A DNA stretch of 64,000 nucleotides from Rosa chinensis (lineage: Eukaryota; Streptophyta; Magnoliopsida; Rosales; Rosaceae), in assembly GCF_002994745.2 (NCBI RefSeq), contig NC_037094.1, forward strand, positions 27,316,956 to 27,380,955, in the 5' to 3' direction. The notes under the pieces are model-generated. The model ran no database searches, was not told the DNA's origin, and saw only the letters and a list, made by a program, of their open reading frames with translations. The position numbers and the translations under genes were made by a program. Within the stretch, counting starts at the first letter, position 1. Each line of letters opens with the position of its first letter. Below are positions 36,053-47,539 of the stretch, piece after piece.

Positions 36053-36736
36053 CAAGAAAAAGCTGCAAATGGGATCAAATTGGAAGTCGGAGTCTCGGAG
36101 AAAGCCTTTTTGTTCTCTTTGTTTCTGGGTCAGAGCTGAAATTGGGCTTAATTTCATGTGGGTCGAAAGAAGCGGGTAAAAATTGGACACGGTCAGACAA
36201 GTCTAAAACGCTGCCGTTTAACATTACGGCACTACCTTGTATACAGTATACCATATGATACAATTAAAAAAAAAAAAAAAATTCGATCACCGTCCATAGT
36301 CATTGAAAATACACATAACGACTCATTCTTGTGGAATTAGAAAAAGAGTCAACACCTAAGTAATTTAACATTTTTAAAAATAATAAAGTACTTTCAAAAC
36401 TATCTACAACAGCCATGAGGATCAAAATGGCATAAATGCTGCAACTACAATATTAAGATAATCAGCCAACACAATTTCAGCATTGGTATCTTCAGCAACC
36501 ACTAAAGAAGAAATAGTCTCGCTCACCTCAAGCGGATTCAAATTTACTCACCACCACCTCAAGCTTCTGAAGCACACGCTTGCTTTGGACCTTTGGACCC
36601 TTAACCTTGTTCTTATTCGTTTAAAGTTCTACCCACTTCCACGTTTATTAGAAGATCAAGCTATAAATTATAATACATGTAGATAGCACTGAGCCTCTCT
36701 TACTAAACAATTATAAAAATTAAAATCCAAAACACC

Positions 36737-37258
36737 TTCTTTTCTTTTTTTTGAGCGATGAAAGAAGGATATAGGGCTTTTGTTTTATTCAACGAAGACT
36801 CAACATGCTTAACAAGCCTCAGCTCAAGTACAAATTACTAGTGTCGTCGTCACCGCCACAAGCCGAAACTAATCGTGACACAGAGACGTCACGAAATCTA
36901 CCGCCAAACGCTTTTGGAAAACCGCCAAATCAATCCAACGCAGGCACACCTTAATAGAACTCATCCAAACACGCACAGGATCTCCACAGTCCAAATCTCA
37001 TTGTCATCTTCAATCAACAACATCAAATAGCCAGGCAAGTACTGGCCTCTGTAACCAAGTGGGAAAAAAGAAGAAGATCGAGATGAGCAGTAGTGAATCC
37101 GCCATCTTGCCGATGTAAGACAAGCGATACATGCAACATCGATTTCGAAGAGGATATCTCTGAGAAAAAGATGAAGCAAAGATCTACCACAAAGAGGGTA
37201 GAGAAAGACGACGAGACAAAATGGAAGCCTCCCCATAGGGTTTTATCCGAAGCATCAG
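36737..37258 (-). mobile_element. Retroposon (522 bp) with A-rich tail, in the 3' flank of the GGACT pseudogene
   Basis: Flanked by AAACACC at 36730-36736 and 37259-37265. The left end reads TTCTTTTCTTTTTTTTT, i.e. an A-rich tail on the minus strand. The intact paralogue carries the same flank (AAACACCGGTTTGAATCGG, near 35390) without the insert, so the empty site can be seen directly. No complete ORF; likely mobilised by LINE machinery. Confidence 0.8.
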
Positions 37259-37313
37259 AAACACCAGTTCGAATCAGATACATGATCTACAATGCCATCT
37301 GCCGAACTGCCCC

Positions 37314-37852
37314 TCACTTTCCATTCACAAAATGCCGCACGTACGTCCTCAAGAATACTGCGACGCGAATGAGGACTATCCTGTATTTTCACGTACCGTT
37401 TCCCCTCATCCTCCGTGAACTCGCTCAACCCTCCTTCCCTATCCTCTCCCAAATGGCCTCACCGAAGCTTCTGTGAGCGAAATAGGCCTCGGCCTCGACC
37501 GGAACGACGCCCTCTTTGTCCCCATTGACCACCAACAACCGTGAGCCGCTCGTAAAGCCCGACCGAGGTGCCTTCTAGCTCGTCGAACCGGGCGAGCCCC
37601 CGGGTCACAAGTGCGTAGAGCTCGCCGTTGATTCGATGACCCGAACCGGGGAGGTTGATCAGGTACTGAATGCCGTGAGGGCCGCAGACGAGGGGGTAGG
37701 TGTGGCGGGTAATGTAGGGGCCGATGAAGACGGCGTCGTCTTGGTCGATCAATTCCTTGGTGAGCTTGTGGTTGTAGAAGCCTCGCTTGAGTGTACCGTA
37801 CGTAGCAGAAGATGAAGTGGGGTTTGGAATCGTCGCCGGAAGTTTCAGCCAT
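37314..37852 (-). pseudogene. GGACT-like pseudogene (tandem duplicate)
   Basis: Closely similar to the gene at 35475-36008 from the ATG (37852) to the equivalent stop position (37314). A 4-base duplication (GTAC) inside the YGTL motif near 37800 shifts the frame; further frameshifts occur near the LPVQLT equivalent (about 37540) and near 37440. The later motifs persist in other frames: CGPHG, LINLPG, ARFDELE and FTEDEGKRYVK. It cannot make a full protein. Confidence 0.92.
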
Positions 37853-39279
37853 GGTTTGGTTGAGACTTGAGAGAGAAAGAAAGAGAAAGCTCCAATAAGG
37901 ATAGAATGGAAAACCCGAGAAGCCTTTTTCGTTTATGCACTATCGTTTTACTCATCAGAGAGATATTACGTACCATTGTCCATTCCTTTTTTCACCGCAT
38001 GCGTCGCAGGGGATCAGCACCTCCAGGATGGTGTATGTCTCTGTCGTTTTGTGGAGGGCCCGAGGGGGGGCACAGAATCGGAGGTCCCATAAAACCGAGT
38101 TTCGAGGAGAGACGTTGAGACGTCGAATAAAAATGGGTGACTTTGTCGGCAATTAAAGCTGATTCTTACTGACCATACATCCGAAAACGACGCCGTCACG
38201 ATGTACGGTGGAGCAGCGACCACATGAGTGGTTCCCACGGCGGCGAGAGAAGGACGGGTTTTTTTTTTTTTCCGATCTTGGGAAAATCGCAACTAAAGGA
38301 TTTGTTCTTAATCCAAGGCCGTACGCGTGGAGGGATGAGGAAGTGGGACCCAGGGGAAAAGCTACGTTTCAGAAGCGAGTGAGGGGTAGGGGGCCTGTAG
38401 TCTGTACCTTGCATTTGCAGCTGACAAATATCCCGTCCAATCCAAAGGCTCTTCTCACTCTTGTCACTTTTGTGCTAACCGAAGCTCTCATTTTAATGCA
38501 GATCTTGCTGAATATGAAATAAAAGAAATTATAATTATTATACATCTTAAATTTTCATTTTGGAGAAGATAATTTGGTTATATATTTCTAACCGATCCAG
38601 ACTCTTAAAGAGTAAATGACTTCTCTAATTTCATTCAATGAATCGTTTGCCATGTCATGTTTGTGTTCATTCTTAGTCAATTAAAATTTAATTAATATAA
38701 TCAATTATATTAAATTGATTAACTCAATAATAAATATTAGGTTGTACATGTTTGTCTGACACAAATATATCACCCACTAAATAAAAAAAAAATTCAATTT
38801 CAAATTACAGTTTACACCTATCTATCACAAATTTCACTGTTCAAATTCACACTCAACCTTTTTTTAGTAATATAAAATTTGTGTTTCTGTAAGGTTTTCA
38901 AATCTTCGATGAATGTAAATTGTGAGTTATAGCTTATGAATTTCAATCTGTTTTTATATTCACTAATAAAAATTGAGTGTGTCTGAATTGAATTGTGATG
39001 GGAACATATATAGGTGGAGGTAGGTTTAGGTTGACTGTAGAATTAGCTTACCTTTGGTTGTAGTTCTCTTATGTAGGAAGCTTATAGCTATTTTCGATAC
39101 ATAGACGTCAACACAGTAATGGTGGTGAACGCTTTGTTGGACTGCACTTGTATAGTCAATGGTTTGCCTGTATATAGTCAACTCTCCTAGAAGCTATGTA
39201 TGTGTGCATGCTTGTTACTAGAAGAAAACATTATTTTACAAAGTGTGGAAATAAACCTTTTATTATTATTTTTTGGATA
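37853..39279. other. Intergenic, no gene recognised
   Basis: 37870-38420 is GC-richer and may include the old promoter of the pseudogene; overlapping short ORFs on both strands show no family signature. From 38520 the DNA is AT-rich with no clear repeat boundary. Confidence 0.5.
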
Positions 39280-39960
39280 CGAAAAGACTAACAAAACAAG
39301 CTAAAGGGAGGCTCCTCTAAAGCAACCCGCGTCAAAGATATCAAAGATAATAGCTGAGCTAACACTCGGGGGAAAGTGACTGGTCCAAGAAAGGCGCTCG
39401 TCCGATCCATGGCCTATGGAGGCAAGGGCATTTGCCACAAAATTAGCTTCCCGTAAAGTGTGGGTGAAAACGATTGAATTGAAGTTGGATGCTAACTGTT
39501 TGATGTCATGGATGATAGACTGAAGATGCCAAGGAGTGTTGGTCTTCCCAATAACACAGTGAGTGACCAGTTGGGAATCCCCTTCAATCAACAGGTTGAT
39601 GTAGTTAAGCTCTTGAGCTTTTAGGAGGTTTCCCGGAGAGCAACAGCTTCAGTCAGAGGGATACTAGGTTTCCCAATTATTTTAGCACAAGCAATAATAG
39701 GACATCCAAAGCTGTCCCTGATGGCAAAGCCAATAGCTGCAATGTTGTTTAGTTGAACGACTGAACCATCAAAGTTGATTTTAACATGGTCTGGAGGAGG
39801 AAGATTCCATTTGATGTGGTCACGCTGATCTAGAGGACGCCTTACAGGAGGATTATGAATGAGGAAATCTTGAGAGGTGGAAGCCGCAATATTTAACTTT
39901 ATGCATTAGTAGACTAACTTAGCTTGATTTTGAGCCAATATACGACTGCAGGGAGCTAAT
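39280..39960 (-). mobile_element. 5'-truncated L1 LINE fragment (RNase H end)
   Basis: Minus-strand translation at 39591-39301 (VIEGDSQLV-like start, FTHTLREANFVANALAS) is the RNase H tail found in plant L1 elements. The upstream part extends to about 39960 with frameshifts. An A-rich tail is visible on the minus strand near 39255-39272. No TSD found. Confidence 0.75.
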
Positions 39961-40071
39961 TTGCTGCTATAAAGAATGTATCTATATTTAATATATTAAT
40001 ACGTTAATATACTGTAAAACTGATTTTCTTTTGTTATGAGTGACATGTTAAGGGCTCATGCTTGTATCGTT

Positions 40072-40227
40072 GTTGTTGTTGTTTTTTTTTTTTTTTAGGA
40101 GGAAAATAACTTGCAACTTAAAATCTCTACTACAACCAAAACTAAACTAATAAAAATTAAAAGCAAAAAAAGCCGAGAAAAGTAACTTTCTTGACCAAGT
40201 AATAGGAGTAGATGATTTGTGACTGAG
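40072..40227 (-). mobile_element. Short retroposon (156 bp) with 14-bp TSD
   Basis: ATGCTTGTATCGTT occurs at 40058-40071 and 40228-40241. The insert starts on the plus strand with (GTT)n and a long T run, i.e. a poly(A)-like tail on the minus strand. Too short to code; a severely 5'-truncated LINE product or SINE-like copy. Confidence 0.72.
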
Positions 40228-40241
40228 ATGCTTGTATCGTT

Positions 40242-43060
40242 CAGTTTATTAAGTATGAATGAACTTATTTGATGAAAAGTAAATTTTTATTCATAAACGA
40301 TGTTTGCGTAAAAATCCAATACTTCCACGTTTATAAATGCAGATAGCAATTGATCGAAGACTATATCTTTTTTTTTTTTTTGAAAAGGTCGAAGACTATA
40401 TCTATAGCTAAGCAGTAGGTAGCTATTACAGCAGTACCCGCCTGCCTTGCCCTAGGCTATAGTGACAGCAGCAGCAAAGTTGTGGTTCCCCGAGATGGAG
40501 TGTGATTGATCGATCTCGATCTTAGGAGTACTGCAGTGATTCGATTAATATAAATTTGTATGAATCAAGGGGCATGTATTATGAATATTTGCATGAACTA
40601 AAGCTACATGAATCTGAACCTATTTGCTTGGCTGTTTGTTTTAAGCAGCTACTGAAGAAATGGATATGTGATCGATTCTCTTTCTATCGAAACAGCTCCC
40701 TTTACGACTTTTTGGGTTTCAATAACAGCCACTAACCTACTGACCCATCCACCCAGAGATTCTCGATCTCTTCCCAGTTCCCACTCGATCAACTCCTAAA
40801 CTCCATCTTACTAGTTAGTCACTTTTCCCTGTCCCATGTATGTGCCCTACAGAGAAAATAAATAAATAAAATAAAAATTCCCCAAAGCTCTTATGATTAT
40901 CAAAACTAAGATGTGGTAGGAAAGGAAAACCAAAAGGTTCAAGAATGGAGCCTTTCAATTGGGTGGTAACTGAAGGGGATCAATCCGATGTAAGAACGGC
41001 TAGCGGAGGAAAGAGTGCAGGCAAAGAACAGGAAAAACACCAACTCTTGTCCACAATATATGGCCGGAAATCGTTTGAACGGTTGGGGAGTCACGCAAGC
41101 CAGAAATGATGAAAATGTCACCTGAACTTAAGTATATAATATATTTGTAAAATATTTATCAAAAAAGTTTGAATCTTTGACTTAATTTTTAAATCTTAAT
41201 ACCGAGTAAAAGATAGATAAAAATAAAGAGTTGATCACGTTCTTTTAATCAATGGTGCTAGAATACTATGTGTAGTTTCCATGTGTTGGCTGGGGGACTA
41301 TTGACATCGAAATCCTCTTTAGTATATTTCTGCCTATAACAATCCCAATATATATGCATGGTACTGATCTATCATTATCATGAAGCAGTCAAACAATATA
41401 TGGCTGTATGCTTTGTAGATATATGATTGAAGTTAGAACAGACGGGACACTATATATATAGAGAGTTACGTGCAAGTTGGCCAGTTACAAATAGTGGTGG
41501 TGATAGCAACAACTCACAAGCTAGAGATCGATATAGGCTATTTGCAGCGAGATATCTCAAATTCTCGAGCATGAATATATCTATGTAGTTCATTTGATGT
41601 CCAACACGCCAACCATCGTCATGAATAATTGTTCCCCACTCAAATAGCAAAAGCTAGCTAGCTCGATCATCACCCTAATTTGTGACTGGTCACAGCTTAT
41701 ATATGCAAGTAGATATATAGAAATATAGGTGAGCCTATGGATAACAGAACGAGTATGTGGATGATATATAAAGTGGTATATATGAACATACCTAACTAGC
41801 TACGAGTAAAAACTAAAAACCAATGAACGGAGGTACCAAAATGAGACAGATCGATAATGTGCAATTAATTATAGAATATCCGACGGATCGATATTAGTAC
41901 GGTAAGTCTGTTGCATATCAATTCTCCTCGAAACTTTGATGTACACTAATTAACTGCTCAAATGGTTAAACCATACTATTACCAAAAAAAAAAAAAGGTT
42001 AAACCATACTGTGAAGTGAATCTGGTCAGTGTCATAGTTACATTATATAATGTTGATTATGTACTTTAAACATTCATTAATTTGACTTTCCAATTTTTTA
42101 ACATGTCCACAATGTTCTGGTCCAAAAGCGCTGGCAATCAAAATGCTATAATAAAGGGTTTATCGATCACACTTTTGTGGGCAAAAGGAAAGTCACAATG
42201 CACTTTACTTTCGAGTGCCGATCGAGCGGCAAATTAAAATATAAGTAATACTAAATCTATAATCAAAGCAATGTTTAATTTATTGTTGAAGAAGATTTAA
42301 ACAGTTGGCAGCTCTACTATTTAGTTCTTTGATTATGATTAACAATATAAAAGGACGAAGTGAAGCTCAAGTCCATCTCAAGCACGCCAACAAGGAATAT
42401 TACTTGGTCAATAATCTTGACACTGATGTGGCTTTCTAAACCCAAATTAGAATTGGCCAAGAAAAAATCACTCAAATCATAAGGGGGTTTGTCTTTTAAA
42501 TTGTGTGATGAGTTGAAATATTTCTTTAAACTATTTGATTTATTTTTATGAGGTATACATGTGCTAAGGTTCTCATAGTTGCATACAAAATTGCTGGTGT
42601 TTTTGTCGATCCAATGGTTACGAATCTATTTGCAGATACGTAATCCAAATAAATATTGCAAACACGTGGTTTAAGGTGTTTACTCAATGGATTTTTGTGT
42701 TTAGTTGTTTACTCCGACGACTTGAAGCCGGCGCTACTATTGCGCGGTCAAATGAAAACATTCTGTTTACATGTATCGAGATATATATGGGGTAAAATTA
42801 ATGAAAAAGCGCGAAGACCTAACCACCATCTTACTAATGAGACATTTCAAGGGCGACATCTATCGTCGATTTGGACAGGTCAACACAACCGTTTTCGATC
42901 GAGAAATGACCGTCACTCGTCGGTTTTCAATGATAGCTTTGATCATTGAGTTTTGTAGGTGACTTCTTACATTGGGGTTCACTTATGTTTAGATTAGGCA
43001 TCTTTCAAAGGTGGCGATATGATGTTAGTAGTTATCTTGGTTCGGGTTTAGTTGGATGGA
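40242..43060. other. Intergenic AT-rich DNA, no gene recognised
   Basis: ORFs here are short and overlap out of frame (for example around 40939-41121 and 42656-42962). No domain, splice pattern or TE terminus was convincing. A T run lies near 40369, and a short direct repeat GGTTAAACCATACT flanks an A run near 41980. Confidence 0.5.
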
Positions 43061-43231
43061 AATTATTCTATGTACCGACGGTGTAAGTGACCCAAACCTT
43101 ATAAAATAATCTCAACCCTTGATATTTATTATCAACTTTATTTTTAATATACAAAAAGTGTATTTAATGCAATCTAACCATTCATTTATGTTGGTGCAAG
43201 TGTACGGTGGTGCTCTGAATAATCTCTCTTG
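43061..43231. mobile_element. Possible MITE with imperfect ATTATTC TIRs
   Basis: The left end ATTATTCTATGTACCGACGG resembles the reverse complement of the right end, ATTATTCAGAGCACCACCG. About 170 bp, no coding. TSD unclear. Confidence 0.35.
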
Positions 43232-44136
43232 TGTTTATGGCGTTTTAAGGTTATGTTTAGTCATTAGTAAGTAAAGATTTAAGACTTAAGTGTTTTGCTG
43301 ATTTCTTGTTTATTAATTTGTGTGCGCCAATTATCCATGTATGAGAAATTCTTGCCATGACCTCTCATATTGAAATTGAGATGATCATCATAGTGACTAG
43401 CTATTAGTGTAATATTTCATTAAGTTTGAATGGAATTCCATGACCTCTACTATGGGAAATTATCAAAATGAAAAAGAAAAATATTAGAGTAAATAGTTGG
43501 CTTTAGGTGATTTTCAAAGTTTCTGTTTAGTAAACTTGGGTAGACTTTGAACAACATTTTGGAAGTTAGTGCTTTAGAATAAACAAAATGATGATTATTT
43601 CTTCACAAATCACCAATTAGGGTTACTAATTTCTTAATCACGGATCGAACATGTCATTATCATCGTATACATTTGGTTGCAAAATTGATTTTTTCTGTGC
43701 AAGTCATGCCTCATCATTAGCATCAAGACTTGTATCAAGACTTGTTGATCTACGAATCTAGACAAATAATTATCAAATTGTGGACCTACTCATACTAAGC
43801 TATTCTAATCCAACAATAATAATTCAGAGACAATAAGCCGCACTTTCAATATCCTTCATTCACGAGAATAGATATGCCCATTATTTTGAGTTGAGATCAT
43901 TTGCGCGCTGTTCTTGATCGATGATGATTCTATTATTGTTAAACTTTCACACCAACACTTGAAGACAAGCATTCTTAAAATTTCTTTTGAAATTATTAAG
44001 CTCTGTGTGAATGATTACCCAATTGGGAAAAGTAGTACCATTATTATTATTTTTTTTGGTGTGTGCTCTTTTGACATTAATAAGTTATCATAGACATTGT
44101 GTACATGAAGGATATATGTATGAAAATGACAGAGAT

Positions 44137-44306
44137 GTTCCCCTGGTCAGCTACTGATCAAGGATTATTTGCTCAACTATCGTCCGATTGAAATCGGACT
44201 GTTGACATGTATCTAGATTTTCTAGAGATGAGATCTGTCAACCGTCCGATTTCAATCGGATGGTAGTTGAGCAAATAATCCCTGATCAGTAGCTGACCAG
44301 GAGAAC
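44137..44306. mobile_element. Foldback MITE, 170 bp, long hairpin
   Basis: Arms 44137-44205 and 44239-44306 are near-perfect reverse complements (about 68 bp each) around a loop of roughly 33 bases. Ends are GTTCCCCTGGTCAGC and GCTGACCAGGAGAAC. RNA from either strand would fold into a miRNA-precursor-like hairpin. No clear TSD. DNA from 44307 to 45774 shows no gene. Confidence 0.85.
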
Positions 44307-45774
44307 GGGACTCTGAAAATGAAATGTGCATCATTTTATGGCTTTTTCTTGAGTTTTTAGGTGAAATACTTTTATTGTATTTCCCTTCCCAATTTGCTTT
44401 AAACAAAAATATCTACCATATCCTTCCTGTGACTTGCACAGGTCATATACAAAGATTATATCCTCCAAAAGATTCTTTAAACTAAAACACATCTAAACTG
44501 CGGGACATATGTAGTTTGTAAGATGATACTGACTAAGAGTCATAGTAAATCAAATAGCTAAACAGTTTTCAAGTTAATTGATTGATTGCATGAGTGATTC
44601 TCGCATGGATAGCTAAGAAAAATAAAAACTTTTTTGCGCACACTCTCTAGTTTCAAGCTCACATTCTTCTCTAGTTAGCAGAATTTATATATTTGGAAGT
44701 GAAAGTAACATCCACTCGAAATGGGTAGACGCACATGCTAGTATCCCAAATGCGAGCTAGATATCGTACGAAATATACAAGAAATATTAAAACTTATCTT
44801 GCACAAATATTTTCCAAAGTATCCAAACACATTTGTTACATTCGACTAGCAGCTTCCTATAAGTGATCCCAGACATAAAGTTACACAACAAGCTTAATAA
44901 CTTTTTATCTAATTCAAATTTAGAGGGAAAAAGAAAAATGTCAAATCCATATCGTTGTTACGATTTCTACATCCGAACCTTCCTCTTAACCTAAACACTT
45001 GCCTTTAGTTTTGAATAATGAAAGGCTTCCAACCTTTCATCTCCACCACCATCATCATAACGTGCCGCCCCCCTCATCCTCTAACTAATGAAGTGACATA
45101 AGCCAGGTCCCTAGTCCCTACAAACATCCAAATCCCAACCTTACCCAAATTAATCAATCCCCTAACTGCTGGACAAGTCTTGCAAAGTACACTAATGTCA
45201 TTCTTGAAAAATTAAACCAAAACCAAACCCTGGTACCACTAAAGTATCCTTTTCAATATTCAACCCCCATTGATTGGCATTATATACACGTGCCATGTGG
45301 ACCGACCTAATTAGGTTTGACTCCTCACATTTTTTCAGTTAAAGACTCCCATCGTATGCTATGCTAGACTGGAACTCGTCAACAAAATCCGCTATATTGC
45401 AATTAAAATCTGCGGCTTATTCACACCCGAATGAGTGTTACGAATTACATTACGAATTAAATTAGATTAAGAGTTCGAGTAATTAGATAAATATGCTTAC
45501 TGGCATATAGAAAAAAAAAGAAAAAAAGAATAATAATGACTAACTCAAACTGAAAATTAATATTTAGCCCAATGGATACACAGATGGATTGCAATCATTG
45601 AAATGGCTAAACTTTGCACCACATAATAGTTGTGCTTGCTTACAAGGAAATTATTATCATTGCAAATTCCCTTTTCAAACTCAAAAAGAATTAAAGAGGA
45701 AATAAAAAAAGGAAGTAATATTATTAGTAGGAGTTTCTTTTTTCTGTTAATTAATAATTGTAAAAGATATATTA

Positions 45775-46470
45775 TTAACCTCTGTACACAGGCGACCGTT
45801 CAGAACCAATCTTGGAGATTTTGGAATGCCGGAAGGCCTTGATCGGACTTGGAAAATGCCATCCCCTCCCCTTCGTTGGCGGCTTCCCGGAGGAACCGGA
45901 ATTGGTCGACACCATCGGTACCGCCACCGACCTCGACCTCATCATCATCGTCCTCCTCATCGCCGCCTCGTCGTCTTGTTGTTCCACCTCTTCAATCTCG
46001 CCGAACTTCTTCACCGCCGGGGCCGGCTCGGGTTGTACGCTGAACTCGCTGGCCTGGCTCCTCCGCGACGAGCGGAACACGGACGACCAAAAAGAAGGAG
46101 TCTTTGGCCGCTCGCTCCTGTCGCCGGAAGTAGTGAGGTCGAAGAGGCGGCCGCCGCTTCCAACGTAGCGGGAGCTGGAGCGGAGGAAAGAGGGAATCGC
46201 CACGGAACGGGATCGCCGGAAAGAGGGCTCGCTCTCGAGAAGCTTGGCGACGCGGACGCCGTCGGCGGGGAAGCGGGAGGAGTTGGAGGAGGAGGAAGAG
46301 TCGGAGGAGGTGGTGGCGCAGCAGGGGCAGGGGCGCACGTTAGCGCAGTCGGGGCAGAGCGCGGCGAGGCGCTCGCGGAGGCAAATGTGGCAGATGCCGC
46401 TCTTCCGGCGCTTGGAGGGGTGTTTCAGACATTTCCAGACCTCCTCCTCGTCGACGTAGACCGCCGCCAT
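45775..46470 (-). CDS. Uncharacterised Cys-rich plant protein, 231 aa
   Basis: Single GC-rich exon. The N-terminus has a compact metal-binding-like cluster: Cys14, His17, Cys27, Cys30, Cys39, Cys42, Cys48, Cys50 and Cys51, arranged as CX2H, CX2C, CX2C and CXCC, with the phrase GICHICLRERL. The remainder is Ser/Arg-rich and basic, with two RSRSVA motifs (about residues 86-91 and 179-184), a short acidic and Gln-rich stretch near 160, and a basic tail with KGRGWHFPSPIKAFR. It has no signal peptide or membrane segment. I recognise the layout as a plant-specific family of unknown function; the Cys motif is loosely like the start of OCTOPUS-type proteins, but the length and remainder differ, so I do not assign that name. 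The start is the first ATG downstream of a TATA-like site. Confidence 0.82.
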   Translation of the reverse strand: MAAVYVDEEEVWKCLKHPSKRRKSGICHICLRERLAALCPDCANVRPCPCCATTSSDSSSSSNSSRFPADGVRVAKLLESEPSFRRSRSVAIPSFLRSSSRYVGSGGRLFDLTTSGDRSERPKTPSFWSSVFRSSRRSQASEFSVQPEPAPAVKKFGEIEEVEQQDDEAAMRRTMMMRSRSVAVPMVSTNSGSSGKPPTKGRGWHFPSPIKAFRHSKISKIGSERSPVYRG

Positions 46471-46573
46471 TACGGTGCCGTTTTTCAGTTCCGAGTTCGA
46501 AGCAGTCTAATCTCTCCTGCTTCTGCTCTCTCTCTGGTTTGGTTTTTCTTCTGTGGCTTCGCTTCGGCTTAGG

Positions 46574-46579
46574 TTTATA
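46574..46579 (-). promoter_or_regulatory. Putative TATA box of the Cys-rich gene
   Basis: On the minus strand TTATAAACC lies about 104 bp upstream of the ATG at 46470. It is followed by a GA-rich leader, typical of plant 5' UTRs. Confidence 0.55.
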
Positions 46580-47522
46580 ACAGGTGGGGTTTGATTGGGG
46601 GAGACAACTTAACCATGGTTAAGGATGTTAACCGCAGGTGGAGTTTGGAAATTTGGATTGGTAAACCTTGGCGGACGTGGAAACGCCGCGTTTCGGGGCT
46701 AATGGAATTGGTAGAGGTCTTGAATGGGTGTCTTCATGTTGCGAGACTACCCCGAATTTTGGGTTTATTTACAGGAGTGCCATGGCTCAGTTCACACGTG
46801 CTGTATGGGAATTGGGAATGAAGGTAGAATGGGACTGGTCATAGGCCGACAACTGGTTCGATGGATACCACAGGGAAAGGAGGGTAGGGGTGGGATTATA
46901 TTGTAAAGTAAGGAATATCTTTATAGGTGTTTATTGACCTTTTGGAGTTGAAAGCATCTAATTTTGTATTGGTAAAGGGGGTATTAACTTGACTTTTGCA
47001 AACGACTAGGTCAGAATTATTATCCCATCATTTTCTACTTTAGCTATAATAAATTTAATTTTTTTGGTAGAATTAGCTTACCAAATATCCTCCTGCGAGG
47101 AAGGTACAAGTTTCCATGCATGTCTTTTTTTTTTTTTTTTTAGAGATCTAACAACTGGTGTTATTTATTGTGAGAAGTAGTTTTTTGTGATATGTTTATC
47201 ACATTACGCTATATGAGAAGCAAATTTTGTAATTGATACACTCGTCATTTTGTTTAAATTTAAAATTGAGAGCATTTATTCTCTCTCAATGCATGTATAC
47301 TATTGTTCTTGACCAATTCTAGTAAGTTTTTATATTGTCTGTTTACTTAAACTAAACGATGAGGATTAGTTTATTTTTTTAGTTAAAGCAAAACGAGCAG
47401 TTTTATGCCCAAAGATATTGTAGATAACAAAATTGCACATTCTTCTTCACCAATTTTTTTTTGAATTTGCACAATATTACCGACCATATTTTAGTGCATT
47501 TCTCTAATCATTTCAAGTAAGT
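46580..47522. other. Intergenic, no gene recognised
   Basis: Upstream region of the Cys-rich gene. Contains a T17 run near 47128 and AT-rich DNA; ORFs are short and without signature. Confidence 0.5.
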
Positions 47523-47539
47523 AATACATGATTAATCCA

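Noticed and set aside
42656..42962. Two overlapping ORFs as a possible gene
   Set aside because: Different frames, no recognisable domain, no splice or promoter context; likely chance or old repeat DNA.
44137..44306. A known conserved miRNA gene
   Set aside because: The arms do not contain any conserved plant miRNA sequence I recognise; MITE-type symmetry explains the hairpin.
45826..46572. A 248-codon plus-strand reading frame opposite the Cys-rich gene
   Set aside because: It is a GC-rich antisense shadow: the composition mirrors the minus-strand codons, it has no domain, and the minus-strand frame has a coherent motif and promoter.
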